Positions 26,901 through 37,900 of a stretch of DNA of 42,361 bases are shown piece by piece. The notes beneath the pieces are model-generated. The model ran no database searches. It worked only from the letters and a program-made list of their open reading frames with translations, and was not told where the DNA came from. Both the position numbers and the translations under genes were made by a program. Numbering within the stretch: the first letter of the stretch is position 1; the number at the start of each line of letters is the position of its first letter. This stretch comes from a virus: IMG/VR virus record IMGVR_UViG_3300025769_000251, positions 1-42,361 of that record. One strand, written 5' to 3'.

Positions 26901-28211
26901 CCGGAAGTAACAATTAACGAAGATGGTACTGACTTGTTGATAATGTGGAAAGGACAACTCAACAAAGTCTACTACTATCAAAGGAACATTGATAATATAT
27001 TCATTTTAGCACAGATTGTTGTACCGAGATCTAATTTTAGTGGAACCAGAGATAGTAAAATTAAACTAGCACAAAACACCACTCATTTTGTAATGGGCGA
27101 CCAAAACTCACCTAGAGGTTATTTCACTAATACTTCAACTGATAGTGACCAAGGTGCATCTTTCCAATATGCGAAAAAACAAAAACTGAATAATGTTGTG
27201 ATATCCAATTCACCACCTAGAATTACAACCTCGGATACTGATCGGTGGATAAATTTTGAAACAGATTTTCCAATAAACACTACAGTTGAAATTGTTGGCG
27301 CTGACACAAATGACGGGACTTATACTATTGCTGGTAGAACGGCCAACACAATAGATTTTGTTGAAGTTTTTCCTACGCCGGGAACATTTACCGATGTACA
27401 AATTTATTTGAATGGATCGGGCGTTTCTGAATTCTTTGTATTCGATGAAGGCCAGTGGATAACTGAAGATATCATTGAAGCACCATATAACACTCCTGCA
27501 TCGTTCGGGTACGGATTTGATGTCGATATTAACACTCGTGGTGATTTATCAACCGTAGGAAATAACCCAAGTAACAGTAATATTTCTAACGAAGTTTCTG
27601 TTATTGAACGCGCTCGCAGTGATTGGAGAAGGGTTACTCGGTTAGAACCCCAAACACCCACAGATGCTGCAACTATAGGCAATGATGGATATGGTGGTGC
27701 AGGACACTCAACCACAGTCGGAGGTTCTGGAGACTACATCGTAATTGGCGCAAGGGATCGTAGAGAAGACTTGGTTGATGCAAACACAAAATACGGTGCG
27801 GTTTTTACATATTATTCTATCCTAGATGAAACTGGATCTTATGAAATTACTGTTGCGCCTGCATTAAATGTCAATATGAAATCATTACAAAACGTAAGTT
27901 TTCATCAAAGATCATTAATTACTGCATCGGGTCATACTTTCGAGTATGTGGGATCTGGAACTAATATGTTTACAGCGATTCCACAAAACGGGGGTGTTCC
28001 GAAAAAAGAAAACGAAATACAATTTGATTCAGCAGAATCAAGTCAACCCAATTTTGGTCTTGTATATTTCACTGCAACAGATGAAAGGGGAGACTTTAGA
28101 ATTGGAGAAGATTTAACTATTAACAGAGAAGAAGGTAATATTACTGGTATAACATTCGATAGATCGTTATTTGCAGTATTGACGCCGTTCATATTAGCAC
28201 TAGAGGGATAA
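20922..28211 (+). CDS. Giant fibre/adhesin: Cys-x-x-Asp repeats, beta-helix and embedded beta-propeller
   Basis: The 2429-residue product starts with RSDIPNRAPTINEIDFGEIA, a phage fibre attachment motif. VYYVSKSGSYGNDG (about 60-75) starts a parallel-beta-helix element. Residues about 103-1400 hold ten repeats of about 120-150 residues headed by C-x-R-D-x-G-x-I-x-D (for example CERDVGYIIDGLSHDVKYGG). A beta-helix follows (SGDYVINNPIKLPPKTSIIG, about 1543-1562, to about 1726). Residues about 1780-2310 look like an FG-GAP-type beta-propeller (FGTKVILNENGSYLAVSAPG, GAIYTYRR, YIVIGARD), interrupted near 2085-2165 by an Ig-like insert. The C-terminal 120 residues, ending SLFAVLTPFILALEG, resemble the end of other marine phage fibres. 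It is probably a side or long tail fibre. It ends one base before the next ATG. Confidence 0.75.
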   Translation: MATRKKILLPRSDIPNRAPTINEIDFGEIAINTHDGRAFIKREANGEVSIQSIGSEEVENVYYVSKSGSYGNDGRSLLNSFKTLDSAVATVLTKQGFKFNEKVCERDLNLIMDAVRYDMILSTNYNSVTAGLAYKRGNAIKVTTDQKYQTRRAINEERVGMISAPEVVNSSIATERIVAGFDDIIGIFYDETPDDLYFTDPPVEVQTDANAAAAAIQANRSAIQDAVIDYINTGIISGYDEAKCSRDVGLILDAVSRDLLLGTEYNTITAGNAYLRANSAYVLSNQNEATIAGINFARDYITALPDVTSDTDIDNLFLNVTNVIDGTVTTYPAISYPTTAGSTYQTSDRISAATALQTNRQTLIDETTEYINENYTGIGATCERDLGFILDAVRRDLLLGTDYNTITAGNAYLRANSAYVLSDQSAVTVALVNYARDLVKALPEINSTALIDTLFARVTQVLDGTITTVQPVTTYAGNGTYATSNLRLAQSLDLQTNRATLISSVTSFISSNYPALVYDTVACERDTGFLIDAVSHDLLYDGNTASRTAALAYFVGTNSQLGVGEETATVAAYAHLTSEIQALTNVTEDARVATLIDITRDAITAGNVSSVPAEIEVSTLGLSTTEYDNILAESNTIISNTIEYGRDNYSFYDQDTCERDVGYIIDGLSHDVKYGGNTATRTNALAYFVGATSQLGPDEGVATVAAYNDLKTRINVVVTTVPEQTVIGSLIDEITGVITAGDTAGLSAEVEIETGGLTTTEFDAIQAAVSDAQSATITYINENFSSALSGYDAAKCARDVGLILDAVRRDLMIGSDHWTVTAGNAYLRTNSAYVLSNQSVATIQAVEFARDEIKALTDVTNDATVDTLFEKIIDVLDGTFTTPQSVTSLPENGTYAQTPSRSTQTSDIVSNRATLISGVTSFINLNYGSFSYDQAACERDTGFIIDALVADLYYGGNTASRQAALAYFVGTNSQLGSGEELVTIAAYNDLATNIKALTNVFEDSRVDELIGLITEVISSASVDGLADEVEVSTVGLSTTEFDAIKNNTLSIQNGVIDFVNDMNPVNNFDDEKCFRDTGLIIDALAVDLQNNTNYNSTTAGLAYRRANAQKVQSDQLSYTVDSINYLRDQINASGINDESQTFITARIKEITDLLTESTEYGAYDGDPIFFTGSGSENADKRNAANALIVNRRTIQKQVISWLQVNYDTLEYNQEKCERDVGYIVDALTHDILFDGQFGTDTNARSYWVGVDLNIENTTTAAESLDGIPDIWTNQLGVGEVAASSAAYEQLKTIINQYIITTTEETRVSTLIDVIKSSINAADGSGITTTLPTITGESNLFYVNRNTLQEQVVFYANTIFPVFSYDQTKCRRDVGYILDGLTYDLKYGGNSATYTNQRSYFSVFSNGYGDLLGQNEITATIAAYGELKSIIGTYISGLDAGNLTKVQTLLDIIINSIQQSSVGTYQLGDFFDGDQIYQYNIPTGSSPLQFPNLITLGYKVLFNELYLAHQIFDDSKSQRLTIIRSSNAVAKNQGTDTTIYLKSGDYVINNPIKLPPKTSIIGDALRSTTIRPKNVDSDIFWADNGVYIKEITFRDHQNGAAVLSFDPRVDSPGAGPFITQSPYVQNCTSLTSSGIGLRIDGSKVSGLRSMVLDAFTQFNAGGIGVHLLNRGYAQLVSLFTVSTTTSVLAETGGQCSLTNSNSSFGERGLVATGGSPSLYNGSLHANYVQNDNVIRVNSIVTQDAADYTLNIGDYKKPNYNDAIKFDSDNYYYTILDVSDEITKDWTATGNSQESEIVAQAKNLDAKYGNSVSISSDDNYLVQSSRDGIINLGGDVEIKKRDIVGGVPQWDYQQTLVPVPTFGTATADFDFGTKVILNENGSYLAVSAPGQQNVDGASGATQNNGAIYTYRRTNETWTQDAVISLPEVSDRSRFFSRSFDMSENGLWIASSTANDLTAGGQGACYIYNRTAPESSTWTQTQRITIPDGVGASVQEPEVTINEDGTDLLIMWKGQLNKVYYYQRNIDNIFILAQIVVPRSNFSGTRDSKIKLAQNTTHFVMGDQNSPRGYFTNTSTDSDQGASFQYAKKQKLNNVVISNSPPRITTSDTDRWINFETDFPINTTVEIVGADTNDGTYTIAGRTANTIDFVEVFPTPGTFTDVQIYLNGSGVSEFFVFDEGQWITEDIIEAPYNTPASFGYGFDVDINTRGDLSTVGNNPSNSNISNEVSVIERARSDWRRVTRLEPQTPTDAATIGNDGYGGAGHSTTVGGSGDYIVIGARDRREDLVDANTKYGAVFTYYSILDETGSYEITVAPALNVNMKSLQNVSFHQRSLITASGHTFEYVGSGTNMFTAIPQNGGVPKKENEIQFDSAESSQPNFGLVYFTATDERGDFRIGEDLTINREEGNITGITFDRSLFAVLTPFILALEG
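21229..25120 (+). repeat. Ten degenerate repeats headed by Cys-x-x-Asp-x-x-x-(I/L)-(I/L/M/V)-D
   Basis: Heads lie near 21230, 21650, 22065, 22485, 22890, 23305, 23730, 24135, 24565 and 25025, about 420 bases apart. Two subtypes alternate irregularly: one with NAYLRxNSAYVL and one with ALAYFVGxxSQLG. A 47-base stretch is identical in repeats two and three (21714-21760 and 22128-22174). Confidence 0.85.
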
Positions 28212-28212
28212 C

Positions 28213-28614
28213 ATGGCAACTCCATTAAACGCGTTTAAAACGAAAACTTGGTCGTTAAGAGACTCTGATGCGGCTCAAGGCAAACTAGTCTATAATGCTC
28301 CTCCTGGAGTTACTGGTATTATTTTGATGGCACAAATCGCAAACGTCGATTCAGAACAAAGAACGTGTTCTTTTTCTTTCGCACACAAAGATACGGGTAC
28401 TGGTGTTGAAACCAAATTAGTTGATGCCTTTCCAGTTAGGAAAAACGACGCTGCATCACCATTAACAGGAAAGTTGATTGTTCAAGAAGGAAATCAACTT
28501 TACACGTATGTTCACGCTATAAATACTAGAACGGTTGATGGTGGAGCGGGTTTTACAGACTGCGATGATAGTTTGAAACTTACTTTATCCATTCTTGAAT
28601 CATTAAACGGATAA
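28213..28614 (+). CDS. Small virion structural protein
   Basis: The 133-residue product begins TPLNAFKTKTWSLRDSD and has LVYNAPPGVTGIILMAQIAN (about 27-46), a NDAASPLTGKLIVQEGN segment (about 77-93) and the end LKLTLSILESLNG. I recognise this layout from small beta-sandwich structural proteins near the tail fibres of marine T4-like phages. The likely role is a fibre-associated or decorating protein. The gap to the preceding gene is one base and to the next gene four bases, so translation is probably coupled. A TATAAATA octamer falls inside its coding region. Confidence 0.65.
   Translation: MATPLNAFKTKTWSLRDSDAAQGKLVYNAPPGVTGIILMAQIANVDSEQRTCSFSFAHKDTGTGVETKLVDAFPVRKNDAASPLTGKLIVQEGNQLYTYVHAINTRTVDGGAGFTDCDDSLKLTLSILESLNG
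28518..28525 (+). promoter_or_regulatory. Possible internal late promoter
   Basis: A perfect TATAAATA lies inside the preceding small gene, 93 bases before the ATG of the 603-residue fibre gene. The distance does not match the 25-29 bases seen elsewhere, and a few octamers are expected by chance in AT-rich DNA, so this is tentative. Confidence 0.3.
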
Positions 28615-28618
28615 TTAA

Positions 28619-30430
28619 ATGTCTCAGTTGACCACTATATCAGGATACGTTCCAACTCGTTCAGCTGATGAGCTAGAAGACGATAGGTATGAATTTCTGA
28701 CCTTAGATCAGGCTGAACCAAATCCTGGCAATCCAGAGGAGGATGGTTCGCTTTTCATTTCTGATGCTGACGGCACCAGATCTTTTACAACTAGTCCTAC
28801 GTTAACTGGATTGAATTTTCAAGCTAACACATTATCAGATTTATCATTTAGACCGTCACAATATTATCTAGTCTTATCTGGTGATCCGACAGACGGGATT
28901 GTCGATTCTGTAGGATGGTCTACTTTAGTAGAAGTTGACACATTACAAACTGTTACTGAACGGGGTAATGTTACAGACGAAAATATTACAATAGCTGATC
29001 TCGTATCTCAAAAAATAACAGCTGACAGTGCAAACTTTTCAGGCGCTGTCACTATTACTGAGTTTTTGACCGTTGGAAATAATACCGGAGTTGGTGGTAA
29101 CTTAATTGTTTCGGGTGATACCAACATAACCCTTGATCTCAATGTTACTGGAATAACAACATTATCAGACAGTGCAGTTGTACAAAATAAATTTTTCTTA
29201 GAAAATATAGGTGAAAAAACTGACGAAAATAAAATCTTGTATAGAAGACAATCGGATGGTCTTATATTACAGGGTGATCTTGATGCAGAAAATATTGATA
29301 AGGTTAACATTGGTGAAACCGATTCTAACGTAACGCATTATCCTCTTTTCAGTTATGCAAACAATGCTACGCCTGGATTTGATAGTGTTTATGCTGACTT
29401 TTCTGCGTACACATATCAACCATTTACCAACACTCTTTCTGTTCAAAACTTCGATGTTAACAACATTGTTGCAACGGGCATAACCGATTTAGATTCTACA
29501 TTTATTGCGGGTGATGTTCGAATACAAACAGCTGCAGGCAGATTATTAGATAGTGCTGGTAGATCATTTGTAGTGTATGACTCTGCAGGCGCTTTACTTT
29601 GGGGTAATAATGGTATTCCGGCCGGCGATGCAACCACCGGCGAAATACAACCGATACCTATCAACCTTACGGATTTATTAGATGTTGACGCACCAAATCC
29701 CAACGCTAATGATGTTATAGCATACAACGCTATAACTCAAAAATGGGAACCTGTTCCTAACGCTGGGGGTGGTGGTGGAATTTCTTTAACCGATTTAGAT
29801 GCGTTAACCTTGCCTCCAGCTGGTACGGGCGATTTGTCATACGACAACACTACTGGTATTTTTAGTTACACCCCACCAGTACTTCCATCATCTTTATTAG
29901 ATTTGGGCATCCTTGATGGATTAAATCAACAGATATTGTCTACAGATGGTAATGGAAATTTCACTTTTATAGATAATGTAGGTGATAGTGCCACAGGCAA
30001 TGTGAGGGTATCGCAAACTGTACCTACGGCACCTTTAGGTGTTAACAGCACTACTAATATTGAATTTAATCAGATAGGCAAGTCATTTATTTTGTATAAT
30101 ATTACTGTAGATAGTGCATGTTGGATAAGAATATATTCAGATACTTCCAGCAGAACTGCTGATGCGGGAAGATCTCAGGGACAAGAGCCTATAGAAGGTT
30201 CTGGTGTCATTGCGGAGTTTATAGCATCATCCCCAACAACATTTAAAGTAACGCCTGGTGTCAACGGTTATGCCGACACCGAAAACGAAATTCCAGTCGC
30301 AATTACTAATTTGGCGGCATATGAAACAGCATTTAATGTATCCATGGATGTATTAAAATTAGAAAATAACAATCCATTGATACCAACTTATACAATAAGT
30401 GGTCCAGCAACGATCGACGAGGACGGATAA
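28619..30430 (+). CDS. Fibre protein ending inside a Calx-beta-like domain
   Basis: The 603-residue product has an N-terminal attachment part (GYVPTRSADELEDDRYEFLT), then beta-helical shaft modules (NLIVSGDTNITLDLNVTGIT, about 160-180). These are followed by LLDVDAPNPNANDVIAYN and QKWEPVPNAGGGGG (about 350-387), a fibre motif that ends in a glycine hinge. Residues about 455-585 form a domain with SACWIRIYSDTSSRTADAGR that recurs in marine phage fibres. The last 15 residues ([15 protein letters not shown]) are the first strand of the Calx-beta-like repeat that continues in the giant gene just downstream. That gene is in the same frame, separated only by TAA and CGC. Either a longer protein has been split, or the stop is read through at some rate. 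Confidence 0.75.
   Translation: MSQLTTISGYVPTRSADELEDDRYEFLTLDQAEPNPGNPEEDGSLFISDADGTRSFTTSPTLTGLNFQANTLSDLSFRPSQYYLVLSGDPTDGIVDSVGWSTLVEVDTLQTVTERGNVTDENITIADLVSQKITADSANFSGAVTITEFLTVGNNTGVGGNLIVSGDTNITLDLNVTGITTLSDSAVVQNKFFLENIGEKTDENKILYRRQSDGLILQGDLDAENIDKVNIGETDSNVTHYPLFSYANNATPGFDSVYADFSAYTYQPFTNTLSVQNFDVNNIVATGITDLDSTFIAGDVRIQTAAGRLLDSAGRSFVVYDSAGALLWGNNGIPAGDATTGEIQPIPINLTDLLDVDAPNPNANDVIAYNAITQKWEPVPNAGGGGGISLTDLDALTLPPAGTGDLSYDNTTGIFSYTPPVLPSSLLDLGILDGLNQQILSTDGNGNFTFIDNVGDSATGNVRVSQTVPTAPLGVNSTTNIEFNQIGKSFILYNITVDSACWIRIYSDTSSRTADAGRSQGQEPIEGSGVIAEFIASSPTTFKVTPGVNGYADTENEIPVAITNLAAYETAFNVSMDVLKLENNNPLIPTYTISGPATIDEDG
30419..30423 (+). promoter_or_regulatory. Shine-Dalgarno-like GAGGA for the giant gene
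   Basis: GAGGA lies inside the last codons of the upstream gene, 10 bases before ATG 30434. It supports independent initiation or re-initiation at the giant frame after the TAA at 30428-30430. Confidence 0.5.
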
Positions 30431-30433
30431 CGC

Positions 30434-31945
30434 ATGGCAAATGTTTATACAGTTACCACTACAAATTTAGTTTCTGGAACAGGAACTTTATATTGGACAA
30501 TTGATGGTAATACATCCGATTTTGTGGAGGTTAGTGGCACCATAGAAATTGTTCAGAATACGGGAACGTTTGAAATCACAGCATTGGCTGACAATGCCGC
30601 CGAAGGTCCCGAAGCTTATACGATTAGTCTTAGAACAGGTTCTATAACTGGACCTGTTGTAGAAACTTACTCATTAACGGTTCTTGACACTTCTGCGCCT
30701 GAACCTACATATGATTTAACCGGACCTGCCACCATTGACGAAGATGGTCTTAATAATACTTACACCGTTACTACTACTAATTTTCCAGACAATAATTTAT
30801 ACTGGACTATTAACGGTACGGTTGCTGATTTTGCCGTTATTAGTGGTACGGTCCCAATTGTTTCCGGTTCAGGAACTTTTGATATTTCTGCTTTGGAAGA
30901 CAGTATTACTGAAGGTGATGAAAACTTTACAATCAGTTTAAGAGAAGGTTCCATTAATGGGGCTGTTGTTGATACATTAGGCATCACGGTTATTGATACT
31001 TCTCTCAACGCTCCTACGTACAATTTAACCGGACCAATTACAATTAACGAAGATGGTCTTAACAACACTTATACAATTACCACAACTTTTGTTCCAGATA
31101 CAACTGTACTTTACTGGACTATTAATGGTACTACTGCTGACTTTACTGCCATCAATGGATCATCAGTAATTACATCTAACTCAGGCACATTCGATATTTC
31201 CGCCATTGTTGATGCGTTAACAGAAGGCGATGAAATCTATACGATCAGTTTAAGAACCGATTCAATTTCTGGTACAGTAGTAGACACCCTAGAAATTACT
31301 GTTATCGACACTTCGTTAGATGTGGCATATGATTTGACTGGTCCTACTACTATAGAAGAAACTGGTTTACCGAATACTTATACAATCACAACAACTTCTG
31401 TTCCTGACGCTACAACGCTTTACTGGACCATTAATGGTACTACTGCTGACTTTACGGCTATTAATGGATCATCAGTAATTACATCTAGTTCCGGAACCTT
31501 TGATCTTACTGCTATAGCTGACAATTTGACAGAAGGCGATGAAATCTATACGATCAGTTTAAGAACCGATTCAATTTCTGGTACAGTGGTAGACACTCTA
31601 GAAATTACTGTCACCGATACTTCGTTAAGCCCACCAACCTATGATTTAACTGGGCCTATTAGTATCAACGAAACTGATTTACCAAATACTTATACAATCA
31701 CAACAACTTCTGTTCCTGACGCTACAACGCTTTATTGGACTATTAATGGTACTACTGCTGACTTTACTGCCATCAATGGATCATCAGTAATTACATCTAA
31801 CTCAGGCACATTCGATATTACCGCCATTGCAGATGAATTGCTTGAAGGTAGTGAAAACTACACGATTAGTTTGAGAACAGATTCCATCTCGGGAACCGTA
31901 GTTGATACTTTAGATATTACAGTCAACGACACGTCGATTCCGTCG
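30434..31945 (+). repeat. Five Calx-beta-like domain repeats (about 306 bp each)
   Basis: Domains begin about 30434 (its first strand lies in the upstream gene), 30701, 31007, 31319 and 31628. The last three share long near-identical stretches such as the codons for [18 protein letters not shown], indicating recent duplication. Confidence 0.85.
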
Positions 31946-34900
31946 ATCTTCTACCCATTGACTGGTGAAGCAGAATCTATCTTGAACGCTACGTGGATTT
32001 CCAATTACGCTCCAGCGAGTTATCGATTTGATACAACGCCTGGAGCTGAAGGTATTAGGGTTGATATAGGAGACCCTATTACTAATATGAATCAGATGTT
32101 CAAAGATAAAAATACATTCAACAATGCGGATATTGGTTCTTGGGATGTAAGTACTGTTACTAATATGCTTAATATGTTTGATGGGGCAGAAGCGTTCAAT
32201 CAAGACATCGGTTCTTGGGATGTAAGTAATGTCACACGTATGGATTTTATGTTCAACATATTTAGTGGTACATCTACTTTCAATCAAGACATTAGTGGTT
32301 GGAATACAAGCAGTGTCACACGCATGGATGCTATGTTCAAAAATGCAACAGTATTCAATCAAGACATTAGTTCTTGGGATACATCTAGTGTTACTAATAT
32401 GAATTTTATGTTCGATAATGCTGCAGCATTTGATCAAAACCTGAATGCTTGGGATGTATCATTAATACCGTCACTACCCGAAGGCTTCGATACTAACACG
32501 CCATTATTCACGGTTGACGAACATCCTTTTTGGGGTACTGATGGTACAGGCATCTTGTATCCATTAACCAACACTGCAACAGATCCTACCAGCACAACAT
32601 GGCGTACCAATTATGGTACTGCAGCAGGATACCAGTTCATTCCTAATGTTGGTATCTTAATGCCAGCAGGAACACCTATTACTGATATGCTAGAGATGTT
32701 CTATGGAAATGCTACGTTTAATGATCCCGATATATCTGTTTGGGACACGTCTAGTGTTACTACTATGCAAAGTATGTTCACCAATGCCTCATCATTCAAT
32801 CAAGATATTAGTTCTTGGGATGTGAGTAGTGTTACCAATATGAGTAGTATGTTCTTTCAAGCTTATGCATTCAATAATGGAGGTGTAGCATTAAACGGCA
32901 CCTTTGCTAGTACTATGACTAGTGTTCTTAATATGAATAATATGTTTAGAAATGTTGACGCATTCAATGCAGACATTAGTTCTTGGGATGTGAGTAGTGT
33001 TACCAATATGAGTAATATGTTACAGGACGCCAATGTATTCAATCAAAATATTGGTTCTTGGGATGTGAGTTCTGTTACCAATATGGCTTATATGTTTGAA
33101 GGTGCTGATCTATTCAATCAAGATATTGGTTCTTGGGATGTGAGTTCTGTTACCAGTATGAATTATATGTTCCAAAATGCCTTTGTGTTTGATCAAGACA
33201 TTAGTGGATGGAATGTGTTGAATGCTAGTGTTGCACCAGGCAATCCAACTCCACCAACAAACTTTGATCTCAATACACCCGTCACTTGGATAACAGCAGA
33301 GAAACCACAATGGGGTACAGACGGTTCCATCTTCTATCCATTAACGGGTGAAGTAGAAACAGTTCTTAGTTCAACTTGGAGAACGGCTAACTCTGGTAAT
33401 TACACTTGGGATGCAACTCCTGGCGCAGAAGGCATTCGAACTCCTACTACGCAACCCATTACTGATATGACTTCTATGTTTGAAGGTTCCAGCACGTTTA
33501 GCAACTCTGATGTTGCTGCTTGGGATGTAAGCACTGTTACCAATATGAGCAGTATGTTCAAAGATGCATCTAGATTTGGTAGTGAACCTGGACTACTTTA
33601 CACGTTAAATAATCCTAATGCTTATGGTACAAGTCAAGATGATTTTTTTGGAAACTCAGTAGCAACGTCAGGTACATATTCTATCGTAGGTGCTTATGCT
33701 GAAGATGATGCTGGTGGTAATACTTCAGGTAAAGCTTATATCTACAACAATGTCACTGGTGCTTTGTTACACACATTAGATAATCCTACTGCTTATGGTA
33801 CTAGTGCAGGTGATTATTTTGGTTGGTCAGTAGCAATATCAGACACCTATGCTATTGTAGGTGCTTATGCTGAAGATGATGCTGGTGGTGATGGTTCAGG
33901 TAAAGCTTATATTTACAACAATGCCACTGGTGCTTTGTTACACACCTTAAATAATCCTACTGCTTATGGTACAAGTGTAGGTGATTTCTTTGGACACTCA
34001 GTAGCAATATCTGACACATATGCTATTGTAAGCGCTCGTAATGAAGGTGATGCTGGTGGTACTCAATCAGGTAAAGCTTATATCTTTGATAACGCCACTG
34101 GTGCTTTGTTACACACATTAAATAATCCTAATCCTTATGGTACAAGTGTTTTTGATCAGTTTGGAGAGTCAGTAGGAATAACTGATACCTATGCTATTGT
34201 AGGTGCTGTTTATGAAGATGATGCTGGTGGTACTGAATCAGGTAAAGCTTATATTTACAACACAGTCACTGGTGCATTACTTCACACTTTAAATAATCCT
34301 AATGCTTATGGTACAAGTCAAGATGATCTTTTTGGAAACTCAGTAGCAATATCTGATACATATGCTATTGTAGGTGCTAAGACTGAAGATGATGCTGGTG
34401 GTACTAATTCAGGTAAAGCTTATATCTTTAACACAGCCACTGGTGCTTTACTACACACATTAGATAATCCTAATGCTTATGATACAAGTCTGAATGATAA
34501 TTTTGGAACCTCAGTAGCAATAACTGATACCTATGCTATCGTAGGTGCTCGTCAAGAAGATGAAGCTGGTGGTAATACTGGTTCAGGTAAAGCTTATATC
34601 TTCAACACAGCCACTGGTGCTTTACTGCACACCTTAGACAATCCTAATGCTTATGATACAAGTCTGAGTGATCTTTTTGGAACCTCAGTAGCAATATCTG
34701 ATACCTATGCTATCGTAGGTGCTAATAGAGAAGATGATGCTGGTGGTACTGATTCAGGTAAAGCTTATATCTTCGATTTAACTGCACCCTCTTCTTCGTG
34801 GAGTATATCTAATTGGGACACTAGTTCTGTCACCAATATGTCTTCTATGTTCCAAAACGCCTCCGTGTTTGATCAAGATCTTAACACATGGGTGACAACT

Positions 34901-37900
34901 TCTGTCACCAACATGCAAAGTATGTTTGATGGTGCAACAGCATACAACAATAGCATAGGCCAACTAGCTCATACCTTAGACAATCCTAATGCTTATGATA
35001 CAAGTGCAGGTGATCTTTTTGGAGTATCAGTAGCAACATCAGGCACTTATGCTATCGTAGGTGCTTATGATGAAGATGATGCTGGTGGTGTTAGTGCAGG
35101 TAAAGCTTATATCTTTAACACAGTCACTGGTGCTTTGTTACATACATTAGACAATCCTACTGCTTATTTTACAAGTGGGGCTGATACTTTTGGATCGTCA
35201 GTAGCAATATCTGACACTTATGCTATCGTAGGTGCTCAGCAAGAAGATGATGCTGGTGGTGGTAATTCAGGTAAAGCTTATATCTTTGATAACGCCACTG
35301 GTGCTTTACTACACACCTTAGATAATCCTAATGCTTATGGTACAAGTGCAGGTGATAACTTTGGAGCGGCAGTAGCAATATCTGACACTTATGCTATCGT
35401 AGGTGCCCGTGGTGAAGGTGATGCTGGTGGTACTGATTCAGGTAAAGCTTATATCTTCAATACAGTCACTGGTGCTTTGTTACACACATTAGATAATCCT
35501 AATGCTTATGGTACAAGTGCCGATGATTTTTTTGGAGTCAAAGTAGCAATATCAGATACCTATTCTATTGTAGGTGCTCAGAATGAAGATGATGCTGGTG
35601 GTACTGATTCAGGTAAAGCTTATATCTACAACAATGCTACTGGTGCTTTAGTACATACTTTAAATAATCCTAATGCTTATGATACAAGTGCGAGTGATTA
35701 TTTTGGAAACTCAGTAGCAATAACTGATACTTATGCTATCGTAGGTGCTCGTTTAGAAGATGATGCTGGTGGTACTGGTTCAGGTAAAGCTTATATCTTC
35801 AATACAGCCACTGGTGCTTTGTTACATACTTTAGATAATCCTAATGCTTATGATACAAGTGTTGATGATAGGTTTGGAGACTCAGTAGCAATAACTGATA
35901 ACTATGCTATTGTGGGTGTTCGTTTAGAAGATGATGCTGGTGGTGATAGTTCAGGTAAAGCTTATATCTTTGATAACGCCACAGGTGCTTTACTTTATAC
36001 TTTAGACAATCCTAATGCCTATGGTACAAGCTTTACTGATAACTTTGGATACTCAGTAGCAATATCTGACACCTATGCTATCGTAGGTGCTTATATTGAA
36101 GATGATGCTGGTGGTGATAGTTCAGGTAAAGCTTATATCTACAATTTAAATGGTATATCCGGTTGGGACACTGGTGCTGTTACTAACATGAATTCTATGT
36201 TCAAGGATGCCTCAGCATTTGATCAAAACCTAAATGTTTGGGATGTATCATTAATACCGTCATACCCAACAGACTTTGATACTAACACGCCATTATTCAC
36301 GGTTGACGAACATCCTGTCTGGGGCACTGACGGTACATACACACTATATCCATTGAGCAATACAACTAACGACCCCACCAGTGCTACATGGCGAACTAAT
36401 TACGCTCCTAATTATGTGTGGGTAGATAATGTGGGTCTTTATACTGATGGTCCTATAACAAATGCGGCCAATATGTTTCAAAACAATGCAACGTTCAATG
36501 ATCCAGACATATCCACGTGGGATGTGAGTGCCGTGGATGGAGGCTCACCATTTGGATTTACCAACATGTTCGCAGATTGTACTTCTTTTAATCAAGACTT
36601 ATCTGCTTGGGATACAAGTAACGCTGGATCAATGGCGGGTATGTTCTCCGGCAGCGCCTTTAACCAAGACATTAGTTCTTGGAATGTAAGTAATGTTAGA
36701 AGTTTCTTAGCAATGTTCCAAAACGCAACCGCATTCAATAACGGTGGAGTTGCACTCACTTGGTCTACCTTCGCTAGTAGTAATATAACCATGATTAGTA
36801 TGTTTAGAAATTGTCCTTTCAATCAGGATATTTCAACATTTGACATGAGTGGTGTTACTGATATGCAATATATGTTCTTTGATAATTCCGCGTTCAATCA
36901 GGACATTAGTGGTTGGGATGTAAGTGGAGTAACTAATCCTAATAATATGAGGTATGTTTTCAAAAACGCTACAGCATTTGATCAAAATTTGAATGCTTGG
37001 GATGTTTCGACCATACCTTCATTACCACTAGATTTTGAAACTAACACGCCATTATTTGACGTTGCTGAACATCCTATCTGGGGTACTGATGGTACTATCT
37101 TGTATCCATTAACGGGCGAAGCAGAATCTATTTTGGATCCCACATGGATTTCTACTTACGCTCCAACCAGTTATGTTTGGGATGCAACACCAGGCGCTGA
37201 AGGTATTCGTGTAAAAGCGAATGATCCTATTACAAACATGGAAAGAATGTTCCTTAATGGTGGTTCGCCTGGCGATGGTGGAGTTAGTAGTACATTTAAT
37301 AATTCTGATGTTTCATCTTGGGATGTCAGCACTGTTACTAATATGAAAAATATGTTTCGTTATTGCCCATCTTTTAACCAACCATTGGATTCGTGGGATG
37401 TGAGTAATGTTACTAATATGGAGGCTATGTTCCAGATTCAACTGACGGTCGGATCGTTCAACCAACCATTGAATTCATGGAATGTAAGTAATGTTACTGT
37501 TATGAATGGTATGTTTTACAATCAGTCTGCATTCAATGGAAACATTAGTTCTTGGAATGTGGGTAATGTTACTGATATGAATAATATGTTCAATGGCACC
37601 GCATTCAATCAAGATATTGGTTCTTGGAATGTCTCTAATGTTACAACCATGAGCAATATGTTTAATAATGCTTCAACATTCAATCAAGATATCGGTTCTT
37701 GGGATGTGAGTAGTGTTACTAATATGGTAGCTATGTTCGCCAATGCTTCATCATTCGATCAAGACATTAGTTCTTGGAACGTGTTGGCGGCTAGTGTTGC
37801 TCCAGGCGATCCAACTCCACCAACAAACTTTGATCTCAACACTAATGCCAGTTGGACAGCAGCAGAGAAACCTCTTTGGGGTACTGATGGTACAGGCATC

